In this document: positions 25,283 to 34,701 of the stretch, piece after piece
Position numbering within the stretch: the first letter of the stretch is position 1
How the letters are laid out: each line of letters starts with the position of its first letter
DNA from: Psychrobacter sp. BI730
GTDB lineage: Bacteria; Pseudomonadota; Gammaproteobacteria; Pseudomonadales; Moraxellaceae
NCBI RefSeq assembly: GCF_013414195.1
Contig: NZ_JAATTV010000007.1
Location: forward strand, 143,653-207,652
Reading direction: 5' to 3'
Length of the DNA: 64,000 bases
The notes under the pieces: generated by a model
Database searches by the model: none
Told to the model about the DNA's origin: nothing
The model's input: the letters and a program-made list of their open reading frames with translations, nothing else
Made by a program: the position numbers and the translations under genes

Positions 25283-25791
25283 TGACTAAATTATATAAAC
25301 CTCCTATGACAAGCCAGCCTATGTCATCAAGATTTATATCACTCAAGTCTGGGCGCGAGAGCGGCTTTACCCTTATCGAAGTGATGGTTGCTCTGGCTAT
25401 TTTGGCAGTGGTAGCAGTCGCGGCGAGCCGTGCCAGTAGTGCATATCTGAGTTCAGTTGATATATTGCGTACTCGTACGCTTGCTCACTTCGTCGCCCAA
25501 AATGCCGCCGCTGATTTGCGTATTCAAGAGACGTGGCTGACAGCCAACCGTACCCAAACCGTTAATGCACAAGGGCGTGATTGGCAAATAGTAATGACAG
25601 TCGGTGACGCCATCACACCTGCCCTAAAAGAAGTAAATATCGCAGTTTCGCCTATTATAGATGGACAGACGCGTACATCGGTCACTGATATCACTGTGAT
25701 GCTAAGTAATGCTGAGCAAGATACGGGCAGTTTGGATTTAAGTGGTCTAAGCACAACAGGTGATAGCGGGCAAGCAGAGGGCGGTCTGTGA
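25282..25791 (+). CDS. gspI: Type II secretion minor pseudopilin GspI
   Basis: GTG start at 25282 overlaps the gspH stop. The leader (about 28 residues) ends RESG|FTLIEVMVALAILAVVAVAA, the prepilin cleavage motif with Glu at +5. The mature part (YLSSVDILRTRTLAHFVAQNAA; VNAQGRDWQIVM) matches GspI style. The 169-residue length is a little above the family norm because of a Gly/Ser-rich tail. It overlaps gspJ by four bases, so the four genes are translationally coupled. Confidence 0.87.
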   Translation: MTKLYKPPMTSQPMSSRFISLKSGRESGFTLIEVMVALAILAVVAVAASRASSAYLSSVDILRTRTLAHFVAQNAAADLRIQETWLTANRTQTVNAQGRDWQIVMTVGDAITPALKEVNIAVSPIIDGQTRTSVTDITVMLSNAEQDTGSLDLSGLSTTGDSGQAEGGL

Positions 25792-26651
25792 GGCATCAGC
25801 GTGGTTTCACATTACTTGAGCTAATGGTTGCCATGGCAATATTTGCGATGCTAGCTGTTGCAGGCTGGCAAGTATTTGATGGGGTCAACCGTGCTCGTGA
25901 GCGCGCGCAATTTCATGCTGACAATCTGGCTGTCTTGCAGTACGCCTATTTGCAATTACAGCAAGACATGGGTCAAATTATCCCTTATCAAGCGGCTACT
26001 ACTCAAAGTGTCAGTGCGACGAATAACAGTCCAAGCGATAGTACTAACGCGAACACTAGCTCCCAATCAAGCGAGCAAATGAACGAAATAGCGCCTGAGC
26101 CCTTTATGAGCTTAGATAGTGAAATTATCAGCTTTGTACGCTTTGCCGATCCTGATCCACGATATCAGAGTAGCAATAGCCTCCAACGTATCGAATATAT
26201 TTTTGCGGATGAGCGTTTGATACGTCGCCAGTATACCAGTATGGAAGGCGGGCGTGATAGCGTCAGCTTGGACAGCGTATTGCTTGAAGGTGTCACAGCA
26301 GGGAGCTGGCAAGCCTATCTACCAGAGCTAAGTACCAGATTTCCGAGCGATGACATTAACAGTGGCAGTAGTGCAAGCGTAGCAGTAGTACAATCAGCGA
26401 ATACAGCGAATTCCAAGCCAACAGCTGTTTTATTACCGAAAGGAGTCGCGGTTAGCTTTACATACCAAGACATGCCAATCACTTGGCAATGGGCACTTGC
26501 CCCGCAACCGATATCGCATAGCAATAGTCAAAGCATCGCCAATAATACAGAGGGTGGTAGCAATGATAATGCCAATAATGACAACAGCGGTAATGATGGT
26601 AGTGACAATAATAGCAGTGCGGATGATAGCAATGTAGGAACGAATAATTGA
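25788..26651 (+). CDS. gspJ: Type II secretion minor pseudopilin GspJ
   Basis: GTG start at 25788 gives a very short leader, MRHQRG|FTLLELMVAMAIFAMLAVAG, with Glu at +5. The body has the GspJ pattern (VFDGVNRARERAQFHADNLAVLQ, QLQQDMGQI, RIEYIFADERLIRRQY). A Ser/Thr/Asn insert (about 70-95) and a C-terminal Asn/Asp/Ser low-complexity tail of about 45 residues are unusual extensions. The tail may be flexible and exposed in the periplasm. Confidence 0.87.
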   Translation: MRHQRGFTLLELMVAMAIFAMLAVAGWQVFDGVNRARERAQFHADNLAVLQYAYLQLQQDMGQIIPYQAATTQSVSATNNSPSDSTNANTSSQSSEQMNEIAPEPFMSLDSEIISFVRFADPDPRYQSSNSLQRIEYIFADERLIRRQYTSMEGGRDSVSLDSVLLEGVTAGSWQAYLPELSTRFPSDDINSGSSASVAVVQSANTANSKPTAVLLPKGVAVSFTYQDMPITWQWALAPQPISHSNSQSIANNTEGGSNDNANNDNSGNDGSDNNSSADDSNVGTNN

Positions 26652-26699
26652 GAAGGTAGTAGTTAAAATGCATCAATTGCTCAACAACAAAGGCTATGT

Positions 26700-27767
26700 A
26701 TGTCGATGACTGCGAACTCTCAACGCGGTGTTGCACTGCTGACTATCTTATTACTGGTAGTGAGTATTACTGTGGTTGCAGGATCGATGCTTGCTAGCCA
26801 AAAAATTGCAATTAGGCGTAGTGGTTTGTTGTTCGATCAAAATCAGTTGCTGCAAGATATCGATGCAGGTCAACAGTTGGCATTGACGATGATTCGCGCT
26901 GATAGCAACATCAATGATACTGATAGTGCGCAAGATATCTGGGCGCAGCCCATACCACCTTATGCATTGGCTAGTCACAGTGTCAGCGTCGAGCTACGCG
27001 ATGAGTCTGGTCGTTTTAACATTAATAACTTGTATCAAGATGGGTCGGCCAATACCACTGCTTTAGCAGTATTCCAACGACTACTCACGCAACTAAATCT
27101 AGAGCCTGATATCGCTATTGCTATACTTGATTGGCAAGATGCAGACGGCGAGGTATATCAAGATGGTGGTGATGAAAGTACGGTATATGCGCAGCAGTCA
27201 AACGCTGTAGCAACAGATGCTCTGCCAAATCAGCCTTTTGTTAGTATCGATCAGCTACTAGAAGTGACAGGGGTGAGCGCTGAAACTCTAGCAGTACTAC
27301 GGCCTTATCTTACCGCGGTGCCTTATTATGTGCCTATTAATATCAATACTGCCAGTCCTGTATTGTTAGCCGCACTAATGGATGGTGCTAACAGTCAACA
27401 GATGCAATCACTGGTAGATATGCGCGCACAGCAGGCGCTGACGTCTATTGATGCAGTATGGCAATTACCGATATTTGGCAGTGTAAATGATGAGCAGCGA
27501 AAGGCTTTAACACCCATGCTCGCCGTTGATAGCCAAGCATTTATGGCACTTATCACAGCGACTGATAATGCAACTGTCGGTCAGGCTAGAGAGCGTTTTG
27601 CCACTGTTTTGATTAGTAAAACCGTCGTTGATAATAATCAGGCAGTTAATAGTAGTCAGACAGCTAATAATAATCAGGCGAGTAATAGTAGTGGGGTAGA
27701 CGGTAAAATGCCCAAGGAAGTCAAAGTAGTAACACAGCGACTATGGGCATTTCGTCCGAGCTTTTAG
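26700..27767 (+). CDS. gspK: Type II secretion minor pseudopilin GspK
   Basis: The 355-residue protein has a short leader and NSQRG|VALLTILLLVVSITVVAG, lacking the strict Glu at +5 as is normal for GspK. The body contains ELRDESGRFNINNL, AILDWQDADGEV, DGGDESTVY and VPININTASPVLLAALM, all typical of the large GspK tip subunit, which binds calcium through acidic loops. The C-terminus has an Asn-rich stretch (VNSSQTANNNQASNSSG). It closes the gspHIJK operon, 48 bases after gspJ. Confidence 0.88.
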   Translation: MSMTANSQRGVALLTILLLVVSITVVAGSMLASQKIAIRRSGLLFDQNQLLQDIDAGQQLALTMIRADSNINDTDSAQDIWAQPIPPYALASHSVSVELRDESGRFNINNLYQDGSANTTALAVFQRLLTQLNLEPDIAIAILDWQDADGEVYQDGGDESTVYAQQSNAVATDALPNQPFVSIDQLLEVTGVSAETLAVLRPYLTAVPYYVPININTASPVLLAALMDGANSQQMQSLVDMRAQQALTSIDAVWQLPIFGSVNDEQRKALTPMLAVDSQAFMALITATDNATVGQARERFATVLISKTVVDNNQAVNSSQTANNNQASNSSGVDGKMPKEVKVVTQRLWAFRPSF

Positions 27768-27789
27768 CGGATGGTATTGAGAGCAACAT

Positions 27790-28470
27790 TTAGTCTTTTA
27801 GGCGTGTTTCTTCGCTAGACTTCCAATTATAAGCCCCGTAAAAAAGCATCTGTGCTTGACGAGTACAGTTATGTAGCATTAGCTGCTTGTTTTCTTCGAT
27901 TTCGTTTAGATCAATTTCATCATCGTGATCTTCCGTGTAAGTCAGCTCTAGCCAATCAATAATCCAAGAGAAGAACATATTCACGCCAGCCTCCGCCAAT
28001 AGGCGACGGTCATAAGCATTGATATGGGTAAACGCTGGCTGCAACGCTAAGTCGTCGGCCAACCCTTGAGCATGTATCTTAATCAACTCATTGATGGCTT
28101 TGCGTACTGCTTCTGATCCACCATAACGCTCACTGACCAAAAACTGCCAGTAATAAGGCTGATCGCTGACCATATACAAGAATAGCTGAATACTTTTTGC
28201 GATTTGACGATCGAAGCTACGTTTGCGGCCAATCTGCAGGCTATCACTTAACGTGGCCAACGTACCGCCCAATTCCTCAATGACCAAAGCGCGCCCGAGT
28301 GACTCCATATCATCAAAATGGCGATAAAACGCAGTCGGCACAACGCCAACCTCGCGTGTTACTTGTCTGAGACTGATAGAGCTAAAAGATTGCCCTGTCA
28401 TACATAAATCGAGCACAGCATTAAAAAAGGCGTGCCGAGTTTGAAGTTTCTTTTGTTCGCGACTGCTCAT
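27790..28470 (-). CDS. TetR family regulator, FabR-like
   Basis: The 226-residue protein has a FabR-type helix-turn-helix (FSSISLRQVTREVGVVPTAF, then YRHFDDMESLGRALV). Its later motifs (FLYMVSDQPYYWQFLVSERYGG; VNMFFSWIIDWLELTY) follow FabR/DesT order. FabR-type proteins sense acyl-CoA or ACP and repress unsaturated fatty acid synthesis. No fab or des gene is adjacent, so the target would be elsewhere. It converges with gspK (22-base gap). Confidence 0.78.
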   Translation of the reverse strand: MSSREQKKLQTRHAFFNAVLDLCMTGQSFSSISLRQVTREVGVVPTAFYRHFDDMESLGRALVIEELGGTLATLSDSLQIGRKRSFDRQIAKSIQLFLYMVSDQPYYWQFLVSERYGGSEAVRKAINELIKIHAQGLADDLALQPAFTHINAYDRRLLAEAGVNMFFSWIIDWLELTYTEDHDDEIDLNEIEENKQLMLHNCTRQAQMLFYGAYNWKSSEETRLKD

Positions 28471-28574
28471 AATATTTCAAAATTGTCCGGTAGGTGTTTA
28501 TCATACTCATTTCAACGCATAAATACGACTGAAATACGCCATTCATGTTAATTTACTAAGCCTGCACTGGTCTT

Positions 28575-29999
28575 TTAAACCACTGTGCCCCAATGACCTT
28601 GCAATTCTTGCGCCAGTCGATATGCTTCGTGGTCATTCATACCTGTAATAAAATCCAAAATATTTAAGACATTATGATAGATATCGTCAGACAAGATGCG
28701 GCGATGTTCGTCAAGATGGGGCTGTAGTAATCTTAACAGACGTTGCTGCTCAAAAGACATCGGCGGCTGCATGGTTGTAGTTTGAGATCCAGTCCAAGCG
28801 AGCGGCATAAAGGCATTCAATAGGCTATGCAGGCATTGATTGGCCATTAGCTCCATTCTTACTTTGCTCGGATGGTTAAATATTTTTTCGCGTGCCAGCT
28901 GCTTAGCTTGATTGATACCATTCTGTACGCTGGTATCGCAATGGGCAAACAGGCTGCCTTGCAACGTGCCAGCTAGTAATGCATCACTGTTGGCGACAAA
29001 AGCATCGGTGACGGTATTGACCAACCGCATCATGGCTCGTGCCCGCAGGGAGGCAAGACTTTGTCTGACAGACATATGCGCTGGCAAGTTTACGCTGCTT
29101 GGACGCTCACCAATCAGCTCATAAAATATCGTAGCCACTTCGCTATAGGTTAGCATATTCAGATTGATGCCATCTTCTAAATCGATTAGCGCATAACAGA
29201 TATCATCTGCCGCTTCTAGCAGGTAAGCCAATGGATGGCGCGCAAAGCCATCATGTTGCTCTGAGCGTGGTAAATGCAAACACGCAGCTAATTCTTCTAG
29301 TTGAGACGCTTCGCTATAAAAGCAGCCGAATTTTTGCACATTATAATGATTGTCATTGACATCGTTACTGTGAGTTGCCAACCACGGATATTTCATAAAT
29401 GCGCCTAGCGTGGCACAGGTGAGCCGCATGCCACCCTTGTCAGGATGATGCTCATTACGTGCCAATAGGCGAAACCCTTGAGCATTGCCCTCGTATGCCA
29501 GTAAGTCTAATCGCTCGTTGCTGCTTAAGTTTTGCAAAATCGCTTGCGGTTCAGGCTGTCTGAACCAATCACGGATCGCATATTCTCCAGCGTGGCCAAA
29601 AGGTGGATTACCAATGTCATGAGCGAGACAAGCTGCTTGTACGATCACACCGACGTCTGCTGGTGAAACTCCTGCTGGTAGGCCGCTACCTAGTGCATCA
29701 TGAATTTTTTCGGCAGCCATCATTCCCAAAGAGCGACCAATAGAAGAGACTTCTAGCGAATGAGTCAGACGCGTATGAATACCGAGCTGATTGGTCAATG
29801 GATGGACTTGGGTTTTCTGATTTAACTGGCGAAAAGAGTGAGAAAATACCAGTCTGTCATAGTCTTTGTGAAACTGAGAACGAGTACTGGTATTGGCGTT
29901 AAATTTTTTGGAAGCACCAAGACGTTGTGAATTAAGGAGATGTGACCATTGTGTGGTAGGGGACGGCAAAGAGGTTTGTGTACTTAGCATATTAAACAT
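28575..29999 (-). CDS. dgt: Deoxyguanosinetriphosphate triphosphohydrolase (dGTPase) family protein
   Basis: The 474-residue protein has the HD-domain metal ligands in dGTPase context: HTRLTHSLEV and CLAHDIGNPPFGHAGEYAI, then LEAADDICYALIDLEDG. The N-terminal FHKDYDRLVFSHSFRQLNQK is also typical. It would hydrolyse dGTP (or other dNTPs) to the nucleoside and triphosphate, controlling pool size. ATG 29999 and ATG 29990 are both possible starts; the second has CCGGA at better spacing. A dispersed repeat lies just upstream. Substrate specificity cannot be read from the sequence. Confidence 0.87.
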   Translation of the reverse strand: MFNMLSTQTSLPSPTTQWSHLLNSQRLGASKKFNANTSTRSQFHKDYDRLVFSHSFRQLNQKTQVHPLTNQLGIHTRLTHSLEVSSIGRSLGMMAAEKIHDALGSGLPAGVSPADVGVIVQAACLAHDIGNPPFGHAGEYAIRDWFRQPEPQAILQNLSSNERLDLLAYEGNAQGFRLLARNEHHPDKGGMRLTCATLGAFMKYPWLATHSNDVNDNHYNVQKFGCFYSEASQLEELAACLHLPRSEQHDGFARHPLAYLLEAADDICYALIDLEDGINLNMLTYSEVATIFYELIGERPSSVNLPAHMSVRQSLASLRARAMMRLVNTVTDAFVANSDALLAGTLQGSLFAHCDTSVQNGINQAKQLAREKIFNHPSKVRMELMANQCLHSLLNAFMPLAWTGSQTTTMQPPMSFEQQRLLRLLQPHLDEHRRILSDDIYHNVLNILDFITGMNDHEAYRLAQELQGHWGTVV

Positions 30000-30050
30000 C
30001 CGGAACCAAGGGAGCCTCTAGCATAGCAAAATAGCGCCCTTGGTACAGCT

Positions 30051-30262
30051 ATATAGTCAGGGAACTACTAAACGGCTACGGCGTTACCTTCCTTAGAGGT
30101 ACTATTTGTATAATCTGTAGTCGGCGGCCTTGTACCCGTTTGACTTCTTTGACTAGAGTTAATGCCCTATAAATTGGATACGGTGTCAGTCTTGCTTAGC
30201 CTACTACTGGTAGTAATTTCACTCGCCTTGCTTGTATCCAAATTATATTGAAACGACTATAT
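30051..30262 (-). repeat. Dispersed inverted-end repeat, long copy (C)
   Basis: The 212-base element begins ATATAGTCA (30051) and ends GACTATAT (30262), forming inverted termini. Read on the minus strand it matches copies A (36304) and B (37971): ATATAGTC..TTCAATATAATTT..GATACAAG..CGAGTG at one end and AGG..GGTAACGCCGTAGC..GACTATAT at the other. It is about twice as long because the GTACAAGGC segment occurs a second time inside. Its right end touches the stop codon of the lipoprotein gene. Confidence 0.7.
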
Positions 30263-30867
30263 TAAGACTTTTGACAGTTAAAAAGTACGTCTTCCTTGTC
30301 GATAGCTACATCGCTGTCCAGTGTCTTATTAAGCAATGTCGCTTTGTCTCCATTTACTTGCCATATGATGCCGTGGGTATCGTCTAATCCAATATCGCTG
30401 GTATAAATGCCCTTATCAGCATCAGTTTCACTATTAGCAGTAGCCGTTAAATCGTATTCGATACCATCGATGAGCAAATGCGCTGTCTGTGGTGTACTGT
30501 CGCTATGATAAGAAACGCCGATAGTAGCAGTAGGCTCACAAGAGAAAGGAGTGCTGTTGTTGGCATGAGCTGCATGATCGTGACCTGCGTGCGCATGTTC
30601 CTCGTGGCTATGACTTTCATGATCGTGTCCTTCATCATCGGGCCCTTCATGGTCATGTTCCATATCACTATGCTCTTCGTGGTCGTGCTCTTCATGCATC
30701 TCATGACCTTGTTCATGTTCGGCATGATTATCTACTGTTGCTTTTTCAGATACCGCTGCATCGGTATCGCTGTTTGGCTGACAACCCAGTAAAGAGCCTA
30801 CCATCACACTACCTAGTATCGTAATACCTGCAAGTCTAGAAAAAGGAAAAGAAAAATAATTAGTCAC
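30262..30867 (-). CDS. His-rich lipoprotein with MliC-like C-terminal domain, predicted Zur-regulated
   Basis: GTG 30867 is chosen because GAGGG lies about eight bases upstream; a TTG extension to 30927 would overlap the operator. The 201-residue protein has a lipoprotein signal peptide with lipobox LLGC (Cys29). Residues about 45-105 contain roughly 18 His within acidic repeats (HDHEEH, HDHESHSHEEH), a metal-binding stretch. The C-terminal 95 residues (FSCEPTATIGVSYHS, IIWQVNGDKATLLNK, LFNCQKS) follow the MliC lysozyme-inhibitor pattern with its Cys pair. A Zur-type palindrome 34 bases before the start suggests zinc-starvation induction. Role in zinc capture is inferred. Confidence 0.75.
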   Translation of the reverse strand: MTNYFSFPFSRLAGITILGSVMVGSLLGCQPNSDTDAAVSEKATVDNHAEHEQGHEMHEEHDHEEHSDMEHDHEGPDDEGHDHESHSHEEHAHAGHDHAAHANNSTPFSCEPTATIGVSYHSDSTPQTAHLLIDGIEYDLTATANSETDADKGIYTSDIGLDDTHGIIWQVNGDKATLLNKTLDSDVAIDKEDVLFNCQKS

Positions 30868-30900
30868 AGTATGAACCCTCAAATAAGCAAAATAAAGATA

Positions 30901-30915
30901 TGTTATAATATAACA
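30901..30915. promoter_or_regulatory. Candidate Zur (zinc uptake regulator) box
   Basis: TGTTATAATATAACA is a perfect 7-bp inverted repeat around one base and agrees with the gammaproteobacterial Zur consensus core TGTTATANTATAACA. It sits between the promoter region and the GTG start of the His-rich lipoprotein, where binding would block transcription when zinc is sufficient. Confidence 0.75.
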
Positions 30916-30995
30916 ATATGCTGACAAAATAAAGCCGATGATGGAGAATATCCAACATCGGCTAATTAACTTTAAACACGCTACACTATTTAAAG

Positions 30996-32087
30996 TTATA
31001 CGTTAAATCTAAAGTGCATCACGTCGCCATCTTGTACGATGTAAGTTTTACCTTCTAAACGCGATTTACCAGCAGCAGCAGCGCCTTTTTCACCGTTGTA
31101 TTCGATAAAGTCGTCATACGCAATGACTTCAGCACGAATAAAGCCGCGCTCAAAATCAGTATGAATCACGCCAGCTGCTTGCGGCGCTGTCGCACCAATA
31201 GCGACAGTCCAAGCACGTACTTCTTTTACGCCAGCGGTAAAATAAGTCTGCATATCAAGTAAGTCATAGCCACCGCGGATTACTTGATCAAGACCGGCTT
31301 CTTCCATGTCCATTTCAGCTAGGAAGTCTTTCTTATCATCTTCATCGAGCTGTGCGATTTCAGATTCGATTTGGTTGCATAGGGCGATGACGATAGAGTC
31401 TTCACCAGTGGCATAGTCACGAACAGCGTCAAGGTATGGGTTATTTTCAAAACCATCTTCAGCGACGTTAGCGATATACATGGTTGGCTTTAGCGTAATT
31501 AAACCATAGCTTCTGATCAGTTTTTTCTCATCAGCGTCTAGGTTAGCAGCACGAGCCGCTTTACCTTCTGCTAATAATGGTTCAACTTTTTTGAACACAT
31601 CAAGCAATGCTTGCGCATCCTTATCACCACCTTTAGCCTTTTTAGTTTGGTTGTGGATTGCGCGCTCAACAGCTTCTAAATCTGCAAGTGCCAGTTCAGT
31701 GTTGATGGTTTCGATATCATCAATCGGGCTAACGCGGCCATCAACGTGTACCACATTGTCATCATCAAAACAGCGTACCACATGAGCAATTGCATCGGTC
31801 TCACGGATGTTGGCTAGGAACTGGTTACCCATGCCTTCGCCTTTTGACGCGCCTGCGACCAAACCTGCGATATCGACAAACTCCATCGTCGTTGGTAATA
31901 CGCGTTCAGGATTGACGATGTCAGCCAGTTGTTTTAGGCGTGGGTCTGGTACTGGTACGATACCCGTGTTGGGATCTTTGGTACAAAATGGAAAGTTTTC
32001 AGCGGCGATACCCGCTTTGGTCAACGCATTAAACAAGGTGGATTTACCCACGTTTGGTAGGCCGACGATGCCGCAATTAAAACCCAT
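30996..32087 (-). CDS. ychF: Redox-regulated ribosome-associated ATPase/GTPase YchF
   Basis: The 363-residue protein starts [20 protein letters not shown], with the P-loop at residues about 8-15. It has the Obg-type switch [20 protein letters not shown], the YchF variant NQIE in place of NKxD (so ATP is preferred), and a C-terminal TGS domain ending [11 protein letters not shown]. YchF is a conserved Obg-family P-loop protein that associates with ribosomes and influences translation and oxidative stress. Length and motifs are normal. It diverges from the helicase gene. Confidence 0.96.
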   Translation of the reverse strand: MGFNCGIVGLPNVGKSTLFNALTKAGIAAENFPFCTKDPNTGIVPVPDPRLKQLADIVNPERVLPTTMEFVDIAGLVAGASKGEGMGNQFLANIRETDAIAHVVRCFDDDNVVHVDGRVSPIDDIETINTELALADLEAVERAIHNQTKKAKGGDKDAQALLDVFKKVEPLLAEGKAARAANLDADEKKLIRSYGLITLKPTMYIANVAEDGFENNPYLDAVRDYATGEDSIVIALCNQIESEIAQLDEDDKKDFLAEMDMEEAGLDQVIRGGYDLLDMQTYFTAGVKEVRAWTVAIGATAPQAAGVIHTDFERGFIRAEVIAYDDFIEYNGEKGAAAAGKSRLEGKTYIVQDGDVMHFRFNV

Positions 32088-32496
32088 AACATTCTCTCAA
32101 TGTATTAATAAAATCAGTTGGTATAAAGTTTGGTTAAATGATAAATCAAAATTGGGCATATTGTAGCAAATTTACCTGAATAGGGGTGAGGTTGTTACGG
32201 TATATGCTCAGATTTTTACCTGATAATGATACGCAGATTGATGATGAAAGCAGGTCATATTTGAGGCTTGAAAATGAATAAGGCGAATCAATACGAGTGA
32301 TAAGTAGTTTATGTGGGCTGATAAACCCTATTTTTTAATATGGTAAACTGTCACGCATAGATAAGGGCTTGAACTTCACGTAAATTCAGCACATATACTC
32401 TGTCAATTTTAGCAAATCATACTTATCCTAAAGCTATAAACAGTCAGACATACGCTGATAATATCGCCAAAATAAAATGTAAGGCAATTTTAGACA
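32088..32496. other. Divergent intergenic region ychF / helicase
   Basis: These 409 bases are AT-rich and separate two outward-facing genes, so promoters for both must lie here. I see no open frame with a ribosome site, no strong hairpin and no repeat. Confidence 0.4.
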
Positions 32497-34701
32497 ATGA
32501 CAACCTCGATTTTTGACACACGCCACTATAAATACCCGCAGAACTTCCTTGAGATGAAGCCTAAATTGACTCGGCTTGAGCAGGCTATTAAAAAGTTAGA
32601 AGCGAACTTAATTGATACTGCTGAGCCGACAAACCTTAAGTTATTAAAGCAGAGACTAGATAGCGGGTTGGGGTTAAAGGTCGATTATGCCAGTGAGCTA
32701 AATCCCGATCAGCTAATGGCCGCGACTACGATCGACGGCAAAGTATTGGTCATTGCTGGTGCAGGTTCGGGCAAGACCAAAACCTTGACCTATCGGACCA
32801 GTTATCTATTAGAAAACGGAGTATCGCCTAAAGAGATTTTGCTACTGACCTTTACGCGTAAAGCGGCAAATGAAATAAAAGATCGAGCTAAATCCTTGCT
32901 GGCAAGCAGTCTTTCAAATCAAGAACTATCAGATGAAGAGTTGGCTGAGGATAAGCTGCCAACTGATAAAGCATTAAATAGCATCACTAGTGGTACTTTT
33001 CACTCGTTTTGTAATATGTTACTACGTCAATATTCAGGGCTACTCGGTATCAATCCGCGATTTACGATTCTGGATACTGGCGATAGTGAGGACGCTATCG
33101 ACTTGGTGCATAAAGAAAAAAAGTATCCTGCTCAAACCAAGGCACAAGCCTTTCCGCGTAAAAAAACGCTGCAAAATATCATCTCGACGTCTAGAAATAG
33201 ACGCATTCCTATTCGCGACCTAATAGAAAGTAGCTATCCTGATATCGCCGTACATATTCCTATCATCGAGCAATTAGCAATTGATTTTCATGAGTATAAG
33301 CGCGCCAATCATTTATATGATTTTGATGACATCATCAGCCAAGTAGTACGTCATCTAAAAACCAATGACACCTTTAGGCAGCGACTTCAAAACACGTATC
33401 GTTATGTCATGGTTGATGAATATCAAGATACCAACATTCCACAAAAGCAGCTAATCGATTTGATCTGTGAGCCTGATTCGGTGTCACTAATGGTCGTCGG
33501 TGACGACAATCAAAGCATCTATGCCTTTCGCGGTGCCAACTACGAAAACATTTTGCTATTCGGTGAGACTTATCCTCAAGCCAAACTTATTAAGCTTGAG
33601 CAAAATTATCGCAGCGCGCCGTCAGTTTTAACCTATATCAACGCGTTGTCCGCGCAAATCACGCTAGGCTATCAAAAGCAGCTGTATTCTGATGCGCCGA
33701 TAGAAGGACACAAACCAGTATTTCGACGACTCAGTGATGAGCCAAAAGAAGCGGGCTATATCACTGATAAGATTGTCGCGCTAAAGCCAGAGTATGACTA
33801 CAACGACTTTGCAGTATTATGCCGTACGTCTTTTCAGTCCAATTATGTACAGCTAGAGTTTATGGCGCGCAATATTCCCTTTATCGTCGTGGGCGGTATC
33901 AAGTTCATTGAAAGACGTCATATCAAAGATGTATTGGCCTTTGTCAAAATACTCTATAACCCAAATGACACAATTGCTTGGCATCGTATTTTAACCTTGT
34001 TTAAAGGGGTGGGTGCAGTGACGGCGACGCGCTTAACTCAAGCTATTACTGCTGACAATAATGCATTTGAATCTTTACTGGCAGCGCCATTTTCGAAAAA
34101 AAGTGATCAGCTAGAACCTCTATATCATGCGCTTACCAAGGCACAGCAAGCTGAATCGGTCGAGACAGCTATTGAACATATTCTTGAGTTTTATATTCCA
34201 GTGTTAAAGCTGATTGAAGAAAATTGGCGTGAGCGCACCGAAGATTTTCGGGTATTAAAGAACCTAGCGACAGAGCACACAAGCCTTGATAGCTTTTTAG
34301 AAAATCTCGCTTTAGACCCGCCCAATGATTCGGTGGCTGTGATGGGCAATTCGGATAATGGACGAGACAGTAGCAATGACAAAGTTACTATCTCGACCAT
34401 TCATAGTGCTAAGGGGCTTGAGTGGCCAGTAGTGTTTGTTAACTCATTGGTAGATGGCATCACGCCGCATCATCGTTCTTTGGATGACTTTGAAGCATTA
34501 GAAGAAGAGCGTAAGCTGTTTTATGTTGCCTGTAGTCGTGCAAAGACGCAATTATATCTGACGGCACCAAACTACTTCTCTAGTTATTCTGGATACTTTG
34601 ACAAACCGTCACGTTTTATCGCTGAGCTATCTGCGGACGAGGTAACGGTTGAGACGACAAGGCGAACCATGATAGAAGACGATGATCCCATTTGGTGGTA
34701 A
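32497..34701 (+). CDS. UvrD/Rep-family ATP-dependent 3'-5' DNA helicase
   Basis: The 734-residue superfamily 1A helicase shows motif I (VIAGAGSGKTKTLTYR, about 85-100), Ia (LLTFTRKAANEIKDR), II (YVMVDEYQDTN, near 303), III (VVGDDNQSIYAFRGA), IV (KLEQNYRS), V (TIHSAKGLEWPVVFVN) and VI (ERKLFYVACSRAKTQL). An 80-residue N-terminal extension precedes the helicase core. The C-terminus is shorter than UvrD and lacks its basic tail. It unwinds DNA at stalled forks or during repair. It is neither clearly Rep nor UvrD, so no symbol is given. Confidence 0.88.
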   Translation: MTTSIFDTRHYKYPQNFLEMKPKLTRLEQAIKKLEANLIDTAEPTNLKLLKQRLDSGLGLKVDYASELNPDQLMAATTIDGKVLVIAGAGSGKTKTLTYRTSYLLENGVSPKEILLLTFTRKAANEIKDRAKSLLASSLSNQELSDEELAEDKLPTDKALNSITSGTFHSFCNMLLRQYSGLLGINPRFTILDTGDSEDAIDLVHKEKKYPAQTKAQAFPRKKTLQNIISTSRNRRIPIRDLIESSYPDIAVHIPIIEQLAIDFHEYKRANHLYDFDDIISQVVRHLKTNDTFRQRLQNTYRYVMVDEYQDTNIPQKQLIDLICEPDSVSLMVVGDDNQSIYAFRGANYENILLFGETYPQAKLIKLEQNYRSAPSVLTYINALSAQITLGYQKQLYSDAPIEGHKPVFRRLSDEPKEAGYITDKIVALKPEYDYNDFAVLCRTSFQSNYVQLEFMARNIPFIVVGGIKFIERRHIKDVLAFVKILYNPNDTIAWHRILTLFKGVGAVTATRLTQAITADNNAFESLLAAPFSKKSDQLEPLYHALTKAQQAESVETAIEHILEFYIPVLKLIEENWRERTEDFRVLKNLATEHTSLDSFLENLALDPPNDSVAVMGNSDNGRDSSNDKVTISTIHSAKGLEWPVVFVNSLVDGITPHHRSLDDFEALEEERKLFYVACSRAKTQLYLTAPNYFSSYSGYFDKPSRFIAELSADEVTVETTRRTMIEDDDPIWW

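Noticed and set aside
26479..26736. A His/Tyr/Cys-rich minus frame opposite gspJ
   Set aside because: It is the shadow of the Asn/Asp/Ser low-complexity tail of GspJ.
30478..30792. A plus-strand frame opposite the His-rich lipoprotein
   Set aside because: It is the antisense shadow of repeated GAH/CAT codons and would encode a Met/Val/Phe-rich nonsense protein.
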